DNA of 55,273 nucleotides from Perkinsus marinus ATCC 50983 (GCF_000006405.1 NW_003216498.1:431088-486360); one strand, 5' to 3'; shown: positions 41,884 to 53,581, counted from the stretch's first letter. Numbers and translations are program-made. Notes: generated from the sequence alone by a model not told the origin.

Positions 41884-42109
41884 ATGGCATGTTTATATAT
41901 ATGACTAGATGATGATTTACTGTAACCAATTGAGGTTGTTGTTGGCGATGTCACGCGGTTCCAGTCACGCTGTTGTTGTCGTTGTTGGTGCTGATGTTGT
42001 TGTGGGTGTTGTTGTTGTGGTCGTTGTCGCCTCTCTTCCTCACAAAACACCTTTTTTTTCCGAGTGCCTCCGTCGGGACCGGAGTGTGCCTCCACTGGGA
42101 CCACTTTGC

Positions 42110-42553
42110 ATAGAACTTTCAATTTCGTCTAGCACACCTTCAGACCTTCAATTTCGTCCCTTTAGAAAAATCGATTTCGTCGCGCAGAACTTCAACTTCG
42201 TGTTATCGAGGCAACTATGGCAGTACTCTCATAATGAGGCCTGTGTTTTGCTAACTGTGTGGCTTCTTCTCAACCATTATGACCAGCCATATGCCTCCGT
42301 CCGTGGGTCCTAGTGATGAATATGTTCAGCGTGTATGCATCCGGGTGCCTTCTCATGTTCCTGAATGCACTACTGGGCACACTCTTATATAAAATAAACA
42401 TTAATGTAACCTTCATATTATAAGTAATAATATATATATGATAATATGGTTAATAATCGTTATAATAATTTACGAATTCAGCTACAGTCATCACAGTTTC
42501 ACCAGTGAGCATGGTGATCTTCGCAGTTACTCTTTGTTGTTTAATTCCTACGA
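42110..42553. other. Right flank of the element and AT-rich leader
   Basis: Resumes the short-period TTCAATTTCGTC array to about 42225, matches haplotype A to about 42237, then an AT-rich stretch (42410-42460, TAATAATATATATATGATAA). It probably includes the promoter of the decarboxylase gene. Confidence 0.5.
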
Positions 42554-45500
42554 ATGCCAGAACAAAAACCAGTCCGAGCCCGTACTCCTCCGAAACCTAG
42601 CGACCTGAGAATCCTCAGCAAAGTAAACCACATGCTAGAAAGTAGTATTCAACAGTTGTGAAGGTATCGGGTGTGAATCTTGGCTAGGCTATGTGGAGTC
42701 CCTCGATGATCGCAGTCAGAAGGTTGTTCAGTTCAAGAGCCCAGAAGAGATAGCAAAGATTTTCTCGGAGAAGGCCTGTGACCTCTCCCTCAACGACGGT
42801 GAGTTTTTGTGAAAGGATTGCACCATCGCTGAGTTCTGTCGGAGCAGGTCAACCTGTTGGGGAAGAGGCGATTCTCAATGCCTGCGAGGCTACATTGGCA
42901 CTATCAGTGAGGACAGGCCATCCGCATTTCTTCAATCAACTTATTGGTCGAGCCGATGTGACTGGTAGTACTGGACTTCTCATCCGCAAGAGTGTCGGTT
43001 CAATCCTCGGTTCGCGCTTTTCAGCGTCTATAGTGAATATTGGTCTTCGTTTTCAAGCGGTTTGGTTGTGACCCTCCGGCTCTCTCAATCAGAATCGCTG
43101 CGCGGGTTCCCATTTTGTGATTAGAAGCACCGATCTGGATAACACCCATTAGAGGAGCCTCTACTGCTTTCGAATCAGGTATTGCTGGTGAAGCACTGGT
43201 TGCTGCCACCAACGGCTCGGCATATACCTATGAGGTTGCTCCAGTGTTCTTACTCATCGAACAAGAGCTCATGAATAAGACCTTTGATTTGGTCGGATTC
43301 AGCAGAGACACCGCCGAAGGTGAGGGTAGTCCGTTCTCAATGATTTGATCGTATTGGTTATTACAGGCCTCACCGTTCCTGGAGGATCGATATCCAACCT
43401 CTATGCATTGCAGACTGCTCGGTACTATAAATTCCCCCAGGTGAAGACTGAGGGCCTCTTTGCCGTCGGAGGCCAGCCTGTTGCGTACGATGATAAGTGC
43501 CATATAGAGTCTCGATGGATAGTGTCTAAGGTACTGTTCGGAAGAGGCGCACTATTCTTATACGAAGGCTGCTCTAGTTGTCGGGCTGGGATCTAATAAT
43601 ATGGTGAAGGTAGTGAGGGAGGATGGACATAAAATTCATCCGAGACTTCATCGGATTGCTAATCGTGCAGTTGTGGCGAGCCTATGTTTTCTTTCTCTCA
43701 TTCGTTTGTTATTCTGTCGGAGTTGTTGCCTTTGTAATTGCGAGAGCATCTCCCCTCGATTTTCCTCATAAACGGGTCGTAATAGATACCTACGGACTTC
43801 CGGGGTCGCATGAGGGCTGATATCCTCGAGAAGCGAGTGGCCGAGGATCTGAAGGCGGGCAAGAAGCCTTTCTTTGTTGGGGCCACTGCAGGAACTACTG
43901 TTATGGGTGAGGACTCTGCGTGGGTTCAAAGGGCGGTAGCATTTCTACGATCCACTCTTTGCAGGGGCCTTCGATGATGTTGAAGCACTCAGATCAGTTT
44001 GCGATAAGTTCGGACTGTGGTTGCATGTTGACGGAGCTTGGGGTAACATACAATGGGGTCATCTGCGTCGCTCCGCTAAGACGATGATCATTTTCCGCTC
44101 CTAGGTGGCGCTGTATTGCTGTCGTCGAAGTATAAGAAGACTCTGCTGTCGGGTGTTGAGAAGGCCGACTCATTCTGTTGGAATCCACACAAAATGGTAA
44201 CCTCACTCTGAATGTAAAACAATCGACTGAAGATTCTCAGGTCGGAGCCCCTCTGCAGTGTAGCATCTTCACTCATAACAGAGGCCATGGGTTGGTAAGA
44301 AGCAGCCTATCGTGGTTGCTGTGCTCACCTTGGGTGGTCTGCTCTGCTCAGTTACAAGCTTGCAATGGTACTTGTGCCAACTACCTCTTCCAGAAGGACA
44401 AGAACTACGCGTCTTACGATAAGGGCGATTGGACTATACAGTGTAGGATCTCCTCTTTGTTGAGGGTTGGGTCAACGGTCCGCTCAGGCGGACGGAAACC
44501 TGACGCTTTCAAGACGTGGCTGGCCTGGAAGAGGCTTGGTGACGATGGAATCAGACAGAGGGTTGAATACGGTACGGGTAGGGCGGTACGGTATGGTTAT
44601 GCAGCACAACCAGGTTGTGCTCAGCAGGGGTCGGCTAGCAAATTTGAAATGTGCTGCTTTGTCGAGCCTCGTCATCAGTGCTGCAAAATATGCTCGCTTC
44701 CCTCAGCTGAGCTCAAAAATTTACTCACTAATCACAGAAGTTTATATACGAATCGGGAGAAAAGTGTACAGAAACTAACAAAATTTCCTCAGAGTTTTGA
44801 TATTATCACCAACACATGTGGTTGATCATTTGCAAATTTTACCACACTGCTCGCCATTCGAAAAAAGGCATGTGGTTTACGCTGTGTCGTTGTCGAGTTG
44901 TGACTGGCGGTCACTTCCTGCGACCACAGCAACATTAACGATTTAGTGACGCTAGCGACGTACGCGTGCAGTGTGAATCCGATAGATGTTCCCTCCATGG
45001 ACTTTGTGGTCACCAGGTGATGACTCATCACCTGGTTTGTTTGCCCTGTTCCCTTTCACTCGCAATACGAGTGTAGGTTGCACGTTACGTATGCAACAAC
45101 TGCAATCATGCAAGGTGCGACCTCAGTTTTTCTGGGAATTTGTCCCGATGCTCGTCATCGACCCACCCCTGATGGGACATCGCAGAGGAGGCTCGGAAAC
45201 TCTTCGGCGGAATGTAGCGGCTCATTCCTCACGCCTCGCCGAGCGCGGCGTGTCCCCTTGTCAATTGTCCAACGACGAAGATGGCTCTGACCACATATCT
45301 TACTCGTCACCGCCCCCTCTATGAAGGGGCGCTTCGATCTTGAGGGCTACTCAAGATCGTGGCGTGTAAACGCTGTTTTCCAGATCCACGGGGATATCGA
45401 ATTCTTTGCGAGGAGGGCTCAGATCTGATGGACTGAGCCAGCTTGTTGGAATAGCCATCATATATTCGGAATTTGCAGGTGTAAGGGTCCATTACTAATG

Positions 45501-46577
45501 TAGCAGGGATTGCCGAATGTATACTAGTCGGAGAAGGCAAAAGCTGTTAACTGTGGGGTAGACGAGCAGACCATCACGAGCATCGTCACACCATCTTAAC
45601 TGTGAAGTTCGTTATAGCCCCGTGTCACCACGGATGCAGCCACCGCATTCTACCGGGTCCATTTGCATTGGAGGAGTGCGTGGATCTGGACTGATTTGGG
45701 CCGTCGCTATGCATCCAGATGTTTGGTCTTCGGACTTGGCTGTGGGCCAGCTGCAGAGGTGCAGGAGCTCTGCAGGCGCACCACCAAAGTTTGCGACCCA
45801 TTCTTCCTATGAATACCTGTAGTTCCTAGTGTTACGTTCCTGATGATGTTTTACACATGCATGAACCTGGTAACACAGTCGCTGTGTTTGTGCTTTCAGG
45901 CATCAGCTTGGCGAGATACGCTGCTAATTCGATGAGGGAGTCTTCCGTTGAGTCTTCCAATCGATTCAAAGGCTCGTTCGTTTTGTATCGGGATCCTGAA
46001 TACGCTAATGTATGCTTCTGGTAAGTGTATGATAAATCGATGGGAGCAGTTGCCATCTTTATATGGCTTGGTGGTTGAGAGCAGTTTCGATGCGTCGTAG
46101 GAGCAAAGTTGAATTAGAATTCGAACAGGGAGTGGGTGTAGCGATGAACTAATACATGTTGAATCAAAACTGTCGTAGTCGAGGCCATGGCTCGAGTGCA
46201 GATGTTTGTTCTTATCGAATGGTAGGTATTTGCCTCCCTCTCTATCGCACTTGAAGCCTTTGGAAGGGCTGAATGCCGAGAATGCTGTTAAGCTCACGAA
46301 GGTAGGCTCGTGGTCTCCTGCGGTCGGGATGGTAATGCTCAGGTCACACCTTACATCAAAGACAAGATGCAACGGGAGGGTCTCGCCATGATTACCTTCA
46401 CTGGACTATACAACTTTTTCCGGTAGGAGTAGCGAAGTGCTGTCGGTGGGATTCGAACTCGGCTCGATCTCTCTCAGATGGACTTTCACTTCGCCACGAA
46501 ATGTTAGTTATGATGATGTTGATATAGTGATGGGCGAGATTGACCGGATCGGCCAAGATTTCGTCAGCTCTGCATAA
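42554..46577 (+). CDS. PLP-dependent group II decarboxylase (glutamate / sulfinoalanine decarboxylase-like)
   Basis: Sixteen exons (42554-42641, 42688-42798, 42848-42964, 43179-43319, 43367-43484, 43531-43612, 43786-43906, 43965-44042, 44105-44196, 44241-44294, 44352-44442, 44488-44571, 44614-44677, 44... intron to 46226-46301, 46343-46422, 46478-46577) sum to 498 residues without a frame break. Family marks: [23 protein letters not shown], the PLP-stacking histidine in [27 protein letters not shown], the aspartate in [10 protein letters not shown], the Schiff-base lysine in SFCWNPHKM, then YLFQKDKNY and [20 protein letters not shown]. Substrate (glutamate, cysteine sulfinate or aspartate) cannot be decided. 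The join across the 1548-bp intron 13 is the least certain; the expected NVCFWY-type strand is missing there. Confidence 0.88.
42965..43024 (+). repeat. tRNA-like segment at the start of decarboxylase intron 3
   Basis: The first 60 bp of this 214-bp intron contain GTCGGTTCAATCCTCGG with a B box at 42997-43006. It ends CGCTTTTCAG, itself a good acceptor, so it looks like a complete small tRNA-like intron followed by extra sequence. Confidence 0.5.
44676..44849 (+). mobile_element. Family-1 MITE, copy e, at the 5' end of decarboxylase intron 13
   Basis: The 174-bp element begins CAGTGCTGCAAAATATGC and ends TTGCAAATTTTACCACACTG (terminal inverted repeats). It contains CTTCCCTCAGCTGAGCTCA and CACCAACACATGTGG blocks shared with other copies. 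The splice donor of the intron (CA/GTGCTG) lies inside its left terminus. Confidence 0.7.
45012..45036. repeat. Perfect 25-bp palindrome
   Basis: ACCAGGTGATGA and TCATCACCTGGT flank a single C. It lies inside the long decarboxylase intron 13, where no coding frame or nested gene was recognised. Confidence 0.75.
46423..46477 (-). repeat. tRNA-like 55-bp intron in decarboxylase gene
   Basis: On the minus strand the intron reads GATCGAGCCGAGTTCGAATC then CCACCGACAGCA, a T-arm-like stretch with B box (46460-46448) and an acceptor-like tail. It is bounded by GTAGGA and CTCTCAG. The flanking exons join in phase ([12 protein letters not shown]). Confidence 0.6.
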
Positions 46578-46982
46578 CTGCATCCCTCAAGGTGTCTACC
46601 ACTCCACTGTATTGCTACCAGGGCATTTGGCGCCTCTACTGTGTGTTTCCTCGTCATTTTTGGCTACACGTTCCTGTACAGATCGTCCTGCATCTCGAGT
46701 TTTATGTGTTCAATTCGGGCTCAAACTCGAGCTCTTCTGGAGTAGATGTACGTGTGACAGTGATCACCTCGTGACGGGTTTAGCTCCGTCACGACTGTCT
46801 CACTTCAAAGGACTGATCGTATGGTTAGTGTCTAGGGTTGGAGTGAGTGAAGGCGTTCATTGCTGGGCACCTGCTCAGTACAGTTTACCTCTGGCTCGCA
46901 AGCAACTTAGCAAACGCAACGAGTTGTAATGGGGTCTAGTGGGGTCCAAGGTCTCTCTGGGTTAGTTGGGTTTTCCTTCTAT

Positions 46983-48866
46983 ATGGGCGCTTATCTGTCG
47001 TCGCCTAAAACGGCTAAGGTAGTGGAGCTCGTCGTTAGTGGGGATCAGCTGGTATTGAATTGTTATCAGGAGTCGAGTGATGGTAGAGGAGGCTTCCATT
47101 CTTGGGGGTGCTCTGAGGTGCAGGGATGGCGAACGGAAATGGAGGACGCCCATGTAGCGATAAGTGGCTTGGAGGGTAGTAGTCGAAGTGCTGATGTGCC
47201 CGTTGATGACACTAAGAGGCTTGTAACAGGTACGAGTGGGGGGGTCGCCATGTTCGGTGTATATGACGGCCACGGAGGGTGTGAGGTCGCTAAGTTTGTC
47301 GAGAAGCATCTCCCGGAAGAAGTAGCTGAGAAGAGCTGTTACCTGGTGGGCTAGTGCTCGCTGTAGATGTCCAGTGCGAGTCCAGGAAAGTTAACCAATG
47401 GAGATTTGTTGGTGAAGGGCTACCATAGAATGGACGAGTTGCTGCGGAGCTCGGAGTTCAAGGATGAGCTCGCAGAGTATCGGAAAGCTGCGAGTGGTGA
47501 TGGCGTTGGTGGTGGTAACGACCTTGTTGTTGTGAAAAAGGGACACCTGTGTGGATTCAGGGAAGGCGAGGTTCGCGTCCCTGCTGCAGAGCTCGATTGT
47601 ACAGGACCTTGCTGAGCTGCGGGAGAGGGAGACGATTTCCCGACAGGACGCCAAACCCGTAGGAAGGGGGCGACGAGCTCAGGGACCAACAGTGGTGTTA
47701 GGTTATGATGAAGATGTTTGTTTTGAAGAGGTTGGAGGCATCACAAGCTGCTGCTCCCTCCAACTCGTCAACTCTCGAGGAGACCGTTCCCCCTCGCCGT
47801 AATCCATGTGGAGACCTTGCTGGAGCGGATGAGTAGGGCGAGCTTTACGATGGCTCGCGTCAGCGTGATCGTTTTCAGTGGCAGTCAAAGTAGTTCAGAG
47901 AGCACCACCACCATCACAGAGGGCAGGGCGGCATTGGTACGGCAACTCGGTGTGGTGTGGAAGGATCCGCTGCGCTTCAGTTCGGCTCTGAAAGTGGTGG
48001 AGTATCGAATGTTGGCTGTACGGCTGTGACGGCCTTGCTGACGAAAACTCATATTGTCGTTGCCAACGCTGGAGATTCGAGGGCAATTTTATGTGTGTCT
48101 GCTGTGCTTGTTGTGAATGTGGCATCATCACGAACAGGTAGAGGAGGGCGCGTCGTGGAGCTTTCTCATGATCATAAACCCAATTCGGAGACAGAGAGGC
48201 GACGTATCGAAGCCGCTGGTGGGTATGTCGAAGAAATAAAGTTAACAGCCAAGTAGGTGAGGAAGGACCCTCCAGGACTGATTTCGAGTTCAGAACACAG
48301 TACCGTGTGAACGGTAACTTGAACTTATCTCGAGCAATAGGAGATCATGAGTATAAGAAGCGAGATGATCTCAAACCAGAGGAGCAGATTATATGCAGCA
48401 CGCCCGACATAGTTCTCAAGGAGTATTCATCATCATCATTATCATCATCATCGTCGTGGCTATATGCTGTTGGTGTTTAGGCTTACCCCTGAGGATGAGT
48501 TTTTCGTTTTAGCTTGCGACGGAGTCTGGGATGTACTACCGTGATCATGGAACGAGCAAAGGTCACTCTGGTGTTGGTGCCAGGTGATGAGTAACGAAGA
48601 GGTCGTCGACTTCATCCGGCCACGGATTGCCGAGGGTCAGAAGAAGCTTTCGGAAATTGTAGAAGAGCTGTTAGATCATTGCATTGCTGACGGTGAGGGT
48701 CTCATTGAGGCGAATGAGACGTGATGTTATTCGTCCATTCTCAGATCCTAAATTGTCGGAGGGAATAGGGGGTGATAATATGACTTGTATCCTCGTTAAA
48801 CTAGAGCGTCATGATGATAAGCTGTCATCAGCCTCTGCAGCACCATCTGGATCTGATCGGCTTTAG
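46983..48866 (+). CDS. PP2C-family metal-dependent protein phosphatase
   Basis: The start [12 protein letters not shown] (46983-47018) is typical of alveolate PP2Cs. The next exon (47070-47321) carries [16 protein letters not shown] with the metal-binding acidic residues, and [20 protein letters not shown]. From about 47960: [20 protein letters not shown] then DSRAILC, joined across a roughly 42-bp intron to [20 protein letters not shown]. Then come [73 protein letters not shown] and a serine-rich tail. It removes phosphate from Ser/Thr using Mn/Mg. Positions 47367-47950 hold a variable acidic/basic insert whose exon borders are unresolved, so total length is uncertain (about 480-540). Confidence 0.88.
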
Positions 48867-49887
48867 TCGATGTATTAGGCATGTGCACTTTTGTATATCC
48901 GTCAATAGCCGTTAATTCATCTTTATTGGCTATTGTAATGAAATGTTGTCGTATCTACCGAGGCGATGGCTACTCCTGATGGGCAGGATTACTCGTCTGG
49001 CTGCACATTATGCTTCCGTCAATTATTGCGAGCTATCAATCAACGGCATTTGAGTACGAGTCGGGACATGGTTGAGTGTAGTCAACATAGAAGTAGTATA
49101 CAACACAACATCATGATGCACACGATACAATCGGAGTACGAGCGTTTGCAGTGGATTCGTCAGTAGCACCAGGCGATTGCGACTCGTACGTTCAACATCA
49201 CAAGGAACCATGATGTTAACTCACGATTGGACACAACAATCACGACTAGGAGTGACAATATGCTTTGTTCGAAGGAGATATGAATACCAAGCCGACTTAC
49301 CTCGACCTGCTTTCACACTATGTGGAGGAGTAAGCCCCGAGTAGGTAAAGACAATATTCCGTTGACTTCTAGAGAAATCGGAGGAATTTCCTTCCGGTAT
49401 ACTTCGAAGTTCCACGGGGAATCAATGCTTCCGTGGAATACGCATGGAATGAACAGTGGAGTTTCTCCTCCCAGATCACGAGTTCATGAGACGAATGTCA
49501 CTATTTAAATACAACGCGATTTCGACGAAACGGTACATAAAAATATTGGTGTTGACCGATCTATCGCATGACCGTCACGAAATTGGGACTAACTTCCCTC
49601 CACAGAGTACGTTCTATACACGGCTCATTGAAGTAGGAAATCGAACAAATCGCTCTAGCAAGTCTCTAATGTAGTAAACACTTACATTACCTCGAGTCCA
49701 GCTACTAACTCAAACCCTAACTTGATGCAGAAAATCATACGCAAAGAGAGCCAAGCCATGGCCCCGGCTCGACGCATGCAGATTTAAACAAAGAGTTACC
49801 ATGCACCTATTGCTTCTCATAAGACACGCGAGAAAGCATTGATCACATGGCCAGGTGGAATCAGGGAACATGATAACGTCAGACCCA
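48867..49887. other. Intergenic between convergent genes
   Basis: Only short unrelated frames. It lies between the convergent 3' ends of the PP2C (+) and 14-3-3 (-) genes, so it should hold both 3' ends. No repeat or RNA gene was recognised. Confidence 0.5.
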
Positions 49888-50669
49888 TCACGCAGCACCA
49901 TCACCACCATCCTGATCAGATGTCCAAAGAGTCAGATTGTCTCTAAGGAGTTGCATAATGAGAGTAGAATCCTTGTAGCTATCCTCGCTAACATTATCAA
50001 GCTCGGCAATGGCGTCTTCGAATGCCGTCCTCGCCATCTTACAAGCCTCGTCAGGCTGATTCAAAACCTCATAATAGAAAACTGAGAAGTTGAGGGCGAG
50101 GCCGAGCCTGATAGGATGAGTTACCAACAAATCAGACTTAGCCGTGGCCGAGGCGTCCTTGTATGCTTGATGGGCATTCTCGGCAGCATTGCTCTTACCC
50201 TCGCCCGAATTAAATTCAGCGATGTAGCGATAGTAGTCGCCCTTCATCTTATAATAGAAAACCTTGGACTCCCCACTCTGCGAGCTAGGGATGAGGTACT
50301 TATCGAGCAGCTGGAGGATGCTGTCACAAATCTCCTGAAGCTCGCCTTCGACCTTCTCTCTGTAGCCCTTAGCAATCTCCGCATTGGAGTTGTTCCCTTT
50401 AGAAGACTCTTTCTGTTCGACCGAAGAAATGATACGCCACGAGGCACGTCGAGAGCCAACCGCGTTCTTGTAGGCGACGGACAGCAAGTTGCGCTCCTGA
50501 AGGAAATACGAGTTCCAAGACCTCGGTGACTAGTTGGTCAGCTTACCTCAACAGTCAACTCGCCTCCACTCTCCGCAACAATCTTCATATAATTAGCCAT
50601 CTCGTCGTAGCGCTCGGCTTGTTCAGCCAACTTGGCGAAGTAGACATTCTTCTCACGCTCTTCGGACAT
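49888..50669 (-). CDS. 14-3-3 protein, copy 1
   Basis: Two exons (50669-50547 and 50496-49888, 50-bp intron) give 243 residues. It is a dimeric adaptor that binds phospho-Ser/Thr motifs. Seen: the dimerisation N-terminus ([20 protein letters not shown]), signature 1 [20 protein letters not shown] with the phosphate-binding arginines, [11 protein letters not shown] with the Arg-Tyr pair, and signature 2 [20 protein letters not shown]. The tail is short (DQDGGDGAA). It lies head to tail with a second copy 0.6 kb upstream; the intron sits at the same codon in both. Confidence 0.95.
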
Positions 50670-51290
50670 AACTAGGGAGACTTGAATGAATACCGAGACG
50701 AACTGTAGGGCAAACTCGGTAAGATTGAATGAGAGCCTTGAACCAGCCTTACACACTGAAGGACAGTGGGGGGAGGAGTATATGATTCACGGCTGCGCTC
50801 CGAAAGAGTCCGAACGAAACGGCGGGAATCCTAGACGATCTCGCGCGCCTGAGACTCAACTTTTCTACTCGCCTCGACAACTGGAAGCGTGGACCACTGC
50901 AATGACGATCGATGTTGCCTTAATTCTGGCGAGAGACCGCCAAACACCATCACATAGTTGCAGTAGTCTTAGGGAATTCTCGTCTAGGACGAGTAACAAC
51001 AAAAAGTTGTTCGAAATGCGCTAATCAAATAACATGAAAAGTGCCGGAGAGGAACAAATCGTCGAAAGTACCGACTCCCACCAGCCTGCATGCGTTAACG
51101 TCGATTCTCACCCCATGCAAACGCTATTTTTGCGCCCTCACGCTACCCGACTGAATGAACTCAACAATGAACTCGGTAGATTCTAGATGAACCAGCATCG
51201 ATCCACATCTAATGATTAGTCAAACGGCACCGCATAGTTATAGATGATAACCGCCACTTAAAGACCTCAACGGCTTGTCGACAATCCGGT
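50670..51290. other. Spacer between the two 14-3-3 genes
   Basis: No coding frame of note. It should contain the promoter of copy 1 and the 3' end of copy 2. Confidence 0.5.
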
Positions 51291-52188
51291 TTATTGCGCA
51301 GCATCGGCTGCACCATCCTGATCAGATGTCCAAAGAGTCAGATTATCTCTAAGGAGTTGCATAATGAGAGTGGAATCCTTGTAGCTATCCTCGCTAACAT
51401 TATCGAGCTCGGCAATGGCGTCCTCGAATGCCGTCCTCGCCATCTTACAAGCCTCGTCAGGCTGATTCAAAACCTCATAATAGAAAACTGAGAAGTTGAG
51501 GGCGAGGCCAAGCCTGATAGGATGCGTGACGGGCAGATCAGACTGAGCAATAGCAGTAGCGTCCTTGTATGCCTGATGAGCAGCTTCGGAGGCATTGCTC
51601 TTTCCTTCGCCCGTATTGAATTCAGCAATGTAACGGTTGTAGTCTCCCTTCATCTTATAATAAAAGACCTTGGACTCTCCGGTTTGGGAGTGGGGGATTA
51701 GGCTCTTGTCCAACAACGTGAGGATAGTGTCGCAAATACCCTGGAGCTCTGCTTCAACCTTCTCCTTGAAGATCTTAGCGATTTCAGCATTGCTGGTGTT
51801 ACCCTTAGAGGTCTCCTTCTGCTCGACAGATGAGACGATCCTCCAGGAAGCACGTCGAGACCCAACAGCATTCTTGTAGGCGACCGACAGCAAGTTGCGC
51901 TCCTGAAAAAGAAATGAGCACCACGTTCACAACCTTAGACCGCAATCCATCAGTCAGTTACGAGTAGCCAAAAAAGAGAATAGCGGAGAGCCCGCTTTGG
52001 AAGTGGGTGAACATGAGTACGCGACAAGGGGGTAGACGAGAACCGCAGATTTGAAGACGGCTTACTTCGACGCTCAACTCGGCGTTAGTCTCGGCCACAG
52101 CCTTCATGAAGGAAGCCATCTCGTCGTAACGCTCAGCCTGCTCAGCGAGCTTCGAGAGATACACATTTTTCTCACGTTCATCAGCCAT
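51291..52188 (-). CDS. 14-3-3 protein, copy 2
   Basis: Two exons (52188-52066 and 51902-51291) give 244 residues. The C-terminal half from the second signature region is almost identical to copy 1 in both protein and DNA, whereas the N-terminal exon, the central part ([20 protein letters not shown] versus [20 protein letters not shown]) and the extreme tail (AADAAQ versus GGDGAA) differ. The intron is at the same position but 163 bp long instead of 50. The pattern suggests tandem duplication followed by gene conversion of the 3' half. Confidence 0.95.
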
Positions 52189-52679
52189 CTTGAGTGGAAT
52201 ACAAGTGTAGAAGTTGGTGGAAGTAGTTGTAGCAGATACGTAGATCCCCGTGGGCATACGTACGCGCGTGGAGAAATTATAAGAGCCCAAGAGACGGTTC
52301 AGTTTGTTGAGTTTACTAGTGGAACCCCGTCGCTACGCTCCGGGAGTCGCTACGCTCCAAGGACAGATAGCAATGTATGAGACTGGATAAAGTACTAATA
52401 TACTTGGTAATAATATAGCGCAGACTTTGAACGATGACAGAAGTAAGATGTACGATGTTCCGATAACTGAACGCAATAGAGACAGGCATGACGCTCCAAC
52501 GTTTCGCCACAACGTGAACAACCTTGGCATGCTGTTGTGCAGTTCTAAGGCATCAGTCGACATTATGAGCTCGTTTTCTTTTCTTGAACCGCATAGATAT
52601 ACGATGAGGATATTTTGGTCGAAGTTGGACCTGAAAAGAAATAGGTCCAGTTAACGTTATGACTCATAACTTATGAGTT
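52189..52679. other. Upstream region of 14-3-3 copy 2
   Basis: Probable promoter. It contains a short tandem GTCGCTACGCTCC (about 52328-52361, two units) and otherwise no gene signal. Confidence 0.4.
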
Positions 52680-52689
52680 CCGAGCATAG

Positions 52690-52857
52690 AATGAATAGAA
52701 ATTGTATGCTTGCAGGGAAAAACACATTGGGCGGATTAGGTATCGACAATCAGATAGAAATAGTTGAGGGAAGCATAACGATATGTTGGAAGAAATGTGA
52801 ACGCGCAGGAAAACGTATATCGCGAGAAAAACGTTTTTGGAATTATCTCTCCCATAT
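52690..52857. repeat. Partial copy of the ~504-bp repeat
   Basis: Matches 54839-54980 at high similarity (TGCTTGCAGGGAAAAA, ATTAGGTATCGA, ATGTGAACGCGCAGG, CGCGAGAAAAACGTTTTTG). It is the right-hand end of a repeat unit. Confidence 0.75.
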
Positions 52858-52979
52858 GGTCTAGCGCCTCAATGTGGCGGGGGAGTGATACTCATGCGGA
52901 GTATGCGAAGCTAGACCGCTTATACCGAACTCGACAATCACCCAATGGGTGGTGACTGAGTGGCGGTGATTCACCCCCA

Positions 52980-53540
52980 TGGAATCCATGGCATGGATTC
53001 ACCGTGGTATCCTACAACATCCAAGGCTCATTTGGCCTCAAGTTGGAGTTGGCTCGTTACCGGTCTCTTGCCCAACCACATGTAGTCTGCCTTCAGGAGA
53101 CATTCCACACCGAATCCACCCACCTACACTTCCCTGGCTATCACGTCGACGATCTGCTTTCGGCATCGGTTCCGGAGACATCTCAGCGATCTTCCCGTGG
53201 TCGTCGCAGCGGTGGTCTGGTCTCACAAATCCGCGACGATCTTAGCTATCACCATTTGTATACCATTAGTTATACTGACTCACACTATTTATTCTGTATA
53301 CTTGTCACAGTTGTCCTTGATAATACCCAACATTACCGTTGCCATTTTTTGTCTGCTACTTTCGGCCCTCTGTTAGAATTCCAGAGGACTCTCTCCCGCA
53401 TATTCCCACACCGCAGTATTATTCTGGGAGACTTCAAACTATGCAACAATTCTGCTTACTCGGTACGGCATTTTCTTCTCTATGACTCGGGTTCGAATAG
53501 GTTCCGACCATCTTTCATCTCTAAACTGTAGAGATAAAAG
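52980..53540 (+). mobile_element. LINE (non-LTR retrotransposon) fragment, endonuclease domain
   Basis: The frame from about 52999 (ATP...VVSYNIQGSFG) encodes an apurinic-like endonuclease (EEP) domain: YNIQG, the catalytic glutamate in HVVCLQETFH, RRSGGLVSQIRDDL, ILVTVVLD and IILGDFKLCNN in place of GDFN. It ends about 175 residues in, before the last catalytic SDH motif, and no reverse transcriptase follows. It is therefore a truncated 5' piece. It lies between a partial and a fuller unit of the ~504-bp repeat. Confidence 0.75.
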
Positions 53541-53581
53541 ATGTACTGCTGTAGACACACAGCTCTGCGGCGGTCAACTAT

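Larger units (their letters stand above)
38521..42109. mobile_element. 3.6-kb element with 1.3-kb inverted terminal arms
   Basis: The left arm (38521-39854) and right arm (40768-42109) are near-identical inverted copies. They begin GCAAAGTGGTCCCAGTGG and enclose a 913-bp spacer. The hexamer ATAGAA flanks both outer ends (left flank carries three further bases, GAA), consistent with a target duplication. Haplotype A at about 37298 has the uninterrupted site. Each arm carries matching open frames of 161 and 76 residues, both pointing outwards. No transposase was recognised. The long arms recall foldback or Mutator-like elements, but class is not proven. Confidence 0.8.
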
